From Deltaproteobacteria bacterium (lineage in GTDB: Bacteria; Desulfobacterota; GWC2-55-46; UBA9637): a DNA stretch of 42,457 nucleotides. Positions 42,411 to 42,457 of the stretch are shown here, in pieces. The notes below the pieces were generated by a model. The model saw only the letters and a program-made list of their open reading frames with translations, was not told the DNA's origin and made no database searches. The stretch lies in assembly GCA_016214995.1 (NCBI GenBank), contig JACRML010000054.1, positions 1 through 42,457 of the forward strand. The letters run 5' to 3'. Position numbers and translations under genes: made by a program. Within the stretch, counting starts at the first letter, position 1. Every line of letters starts with the position of its first letter.

Positions 42411-42457
42411 CTCTATATTCTGTTTCGTGACTCCTCTATTCTGTATTTTAACTTGCA

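Noticed and set aside
1..42457. tRNA or rRNA genes and riboswitches
   Set aside because: Looked for T-loop-like GGTTCGAATC patterns and known riboswitch cores by eye; none was convincing.

Overview
The window looks like a chromosome segment from a Gram-negative, moderately AT-rich, probably anaerobic and uncultured bacterium. LptF/LptG, lipoproteins, a surE-pcm-dedA-nlpD-rpoS block, HypF ([NiFe]-hydrogenase maturation) and a pyrophosphate-type phosphofructokinase suggest a Desulfobacterota- or Nitrospirota-like lineage. This placement is inference; no rRNA or tRNA gene was seen.

Layout. (1) 1-4567: housekeeping genes: the 3' end of proS, a DUF3343 protein, a zinc-ribbon peptide, a B12-binding-type radical SAM protein, gltX, and a convergent Mut7-C protein. 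(2) 4568-21854: an accessory island built on one minus-strand type I restriction-modification locus (hsdR, hsdS, hsdM). It is broken up by cargo: a 74-aa antitoxin-like gene, a REP-type transposase (RAYT), a DUF1828/DUF6978-like pair, an AbrB-PIN toxin-antitoxin pair and a 7.6-kb insertion inside hsdR. The left edge holds a solitary type I-C-like CRISPR repeat and a run of palindromes. (3) 21895-25494: lipoprotein, membrane protein, PPi-type pfkA and a sensor kinase. (4) 25583-30281: apt, rpoS, nlpD-like, dedA, pcm, surE. (5) 30581-33371: SemiSWEET and hypF. (6) 33982-40094: plus-strand operon lptF, methyltransferase, GT2, YdjC/NaxD-like deacetylase, ArnT-like GT39, lptG; probably lipid A or LPS sugar modification plus LPS export. 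(7) 40226-42221: OmpR-type regulator and M16 peptidase.

Most interesting: hsdR is interrupted by about 7,645 bp flanked by an identical 16-bp direct repeat (12225-12240 and 19870-19885). Removing the insert with one repeat copy restores the hsdR frame exactly. The insert has no recognisable recombinase. It carries five minus-strand genes: a 1,482-aa soluble zinc-ribbon/TPR histidine kinase, a sigma-54 activator response regulator, a 68-aa His/Gly-rich protein, a GNAT acetyltransferase and a 69-aa Cys-containing protein. The kinase-regulator pair and the 68-aa gene each have a GG-N10-GC sigma-54 promoter. About 100 bp upstream of each predicted start site lies the same motif (TCAGTCA, 8 bases, CGGTCAA). 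The module therefore looks like a self-contained, autoregulated signalling system with a small-protein/acetyltransferase output, living in a defence locus. I know of no described system with this make-up.

Two smaller cargos in the same locus are also bracketed by duplicated host-gene sequence: the 74-aa gene by a 68-bp copy of the hsdM 5' end, and the DUF pair by a 41-bp repeat upstream of hsdS. The window is also rich in dispersed repeats, several inside reading frames: RAYT-type hairpins starting GTAG in gltX, hsdS and the RAYT gene itself; a hairpin repeat with five copies and compensatory stem changes; a roughly 138-bp MITE-like element in two inverted copies; and low-complexity repeats that encode parts of proteins, including two lipoprotein signal peptides and one C-terminus.
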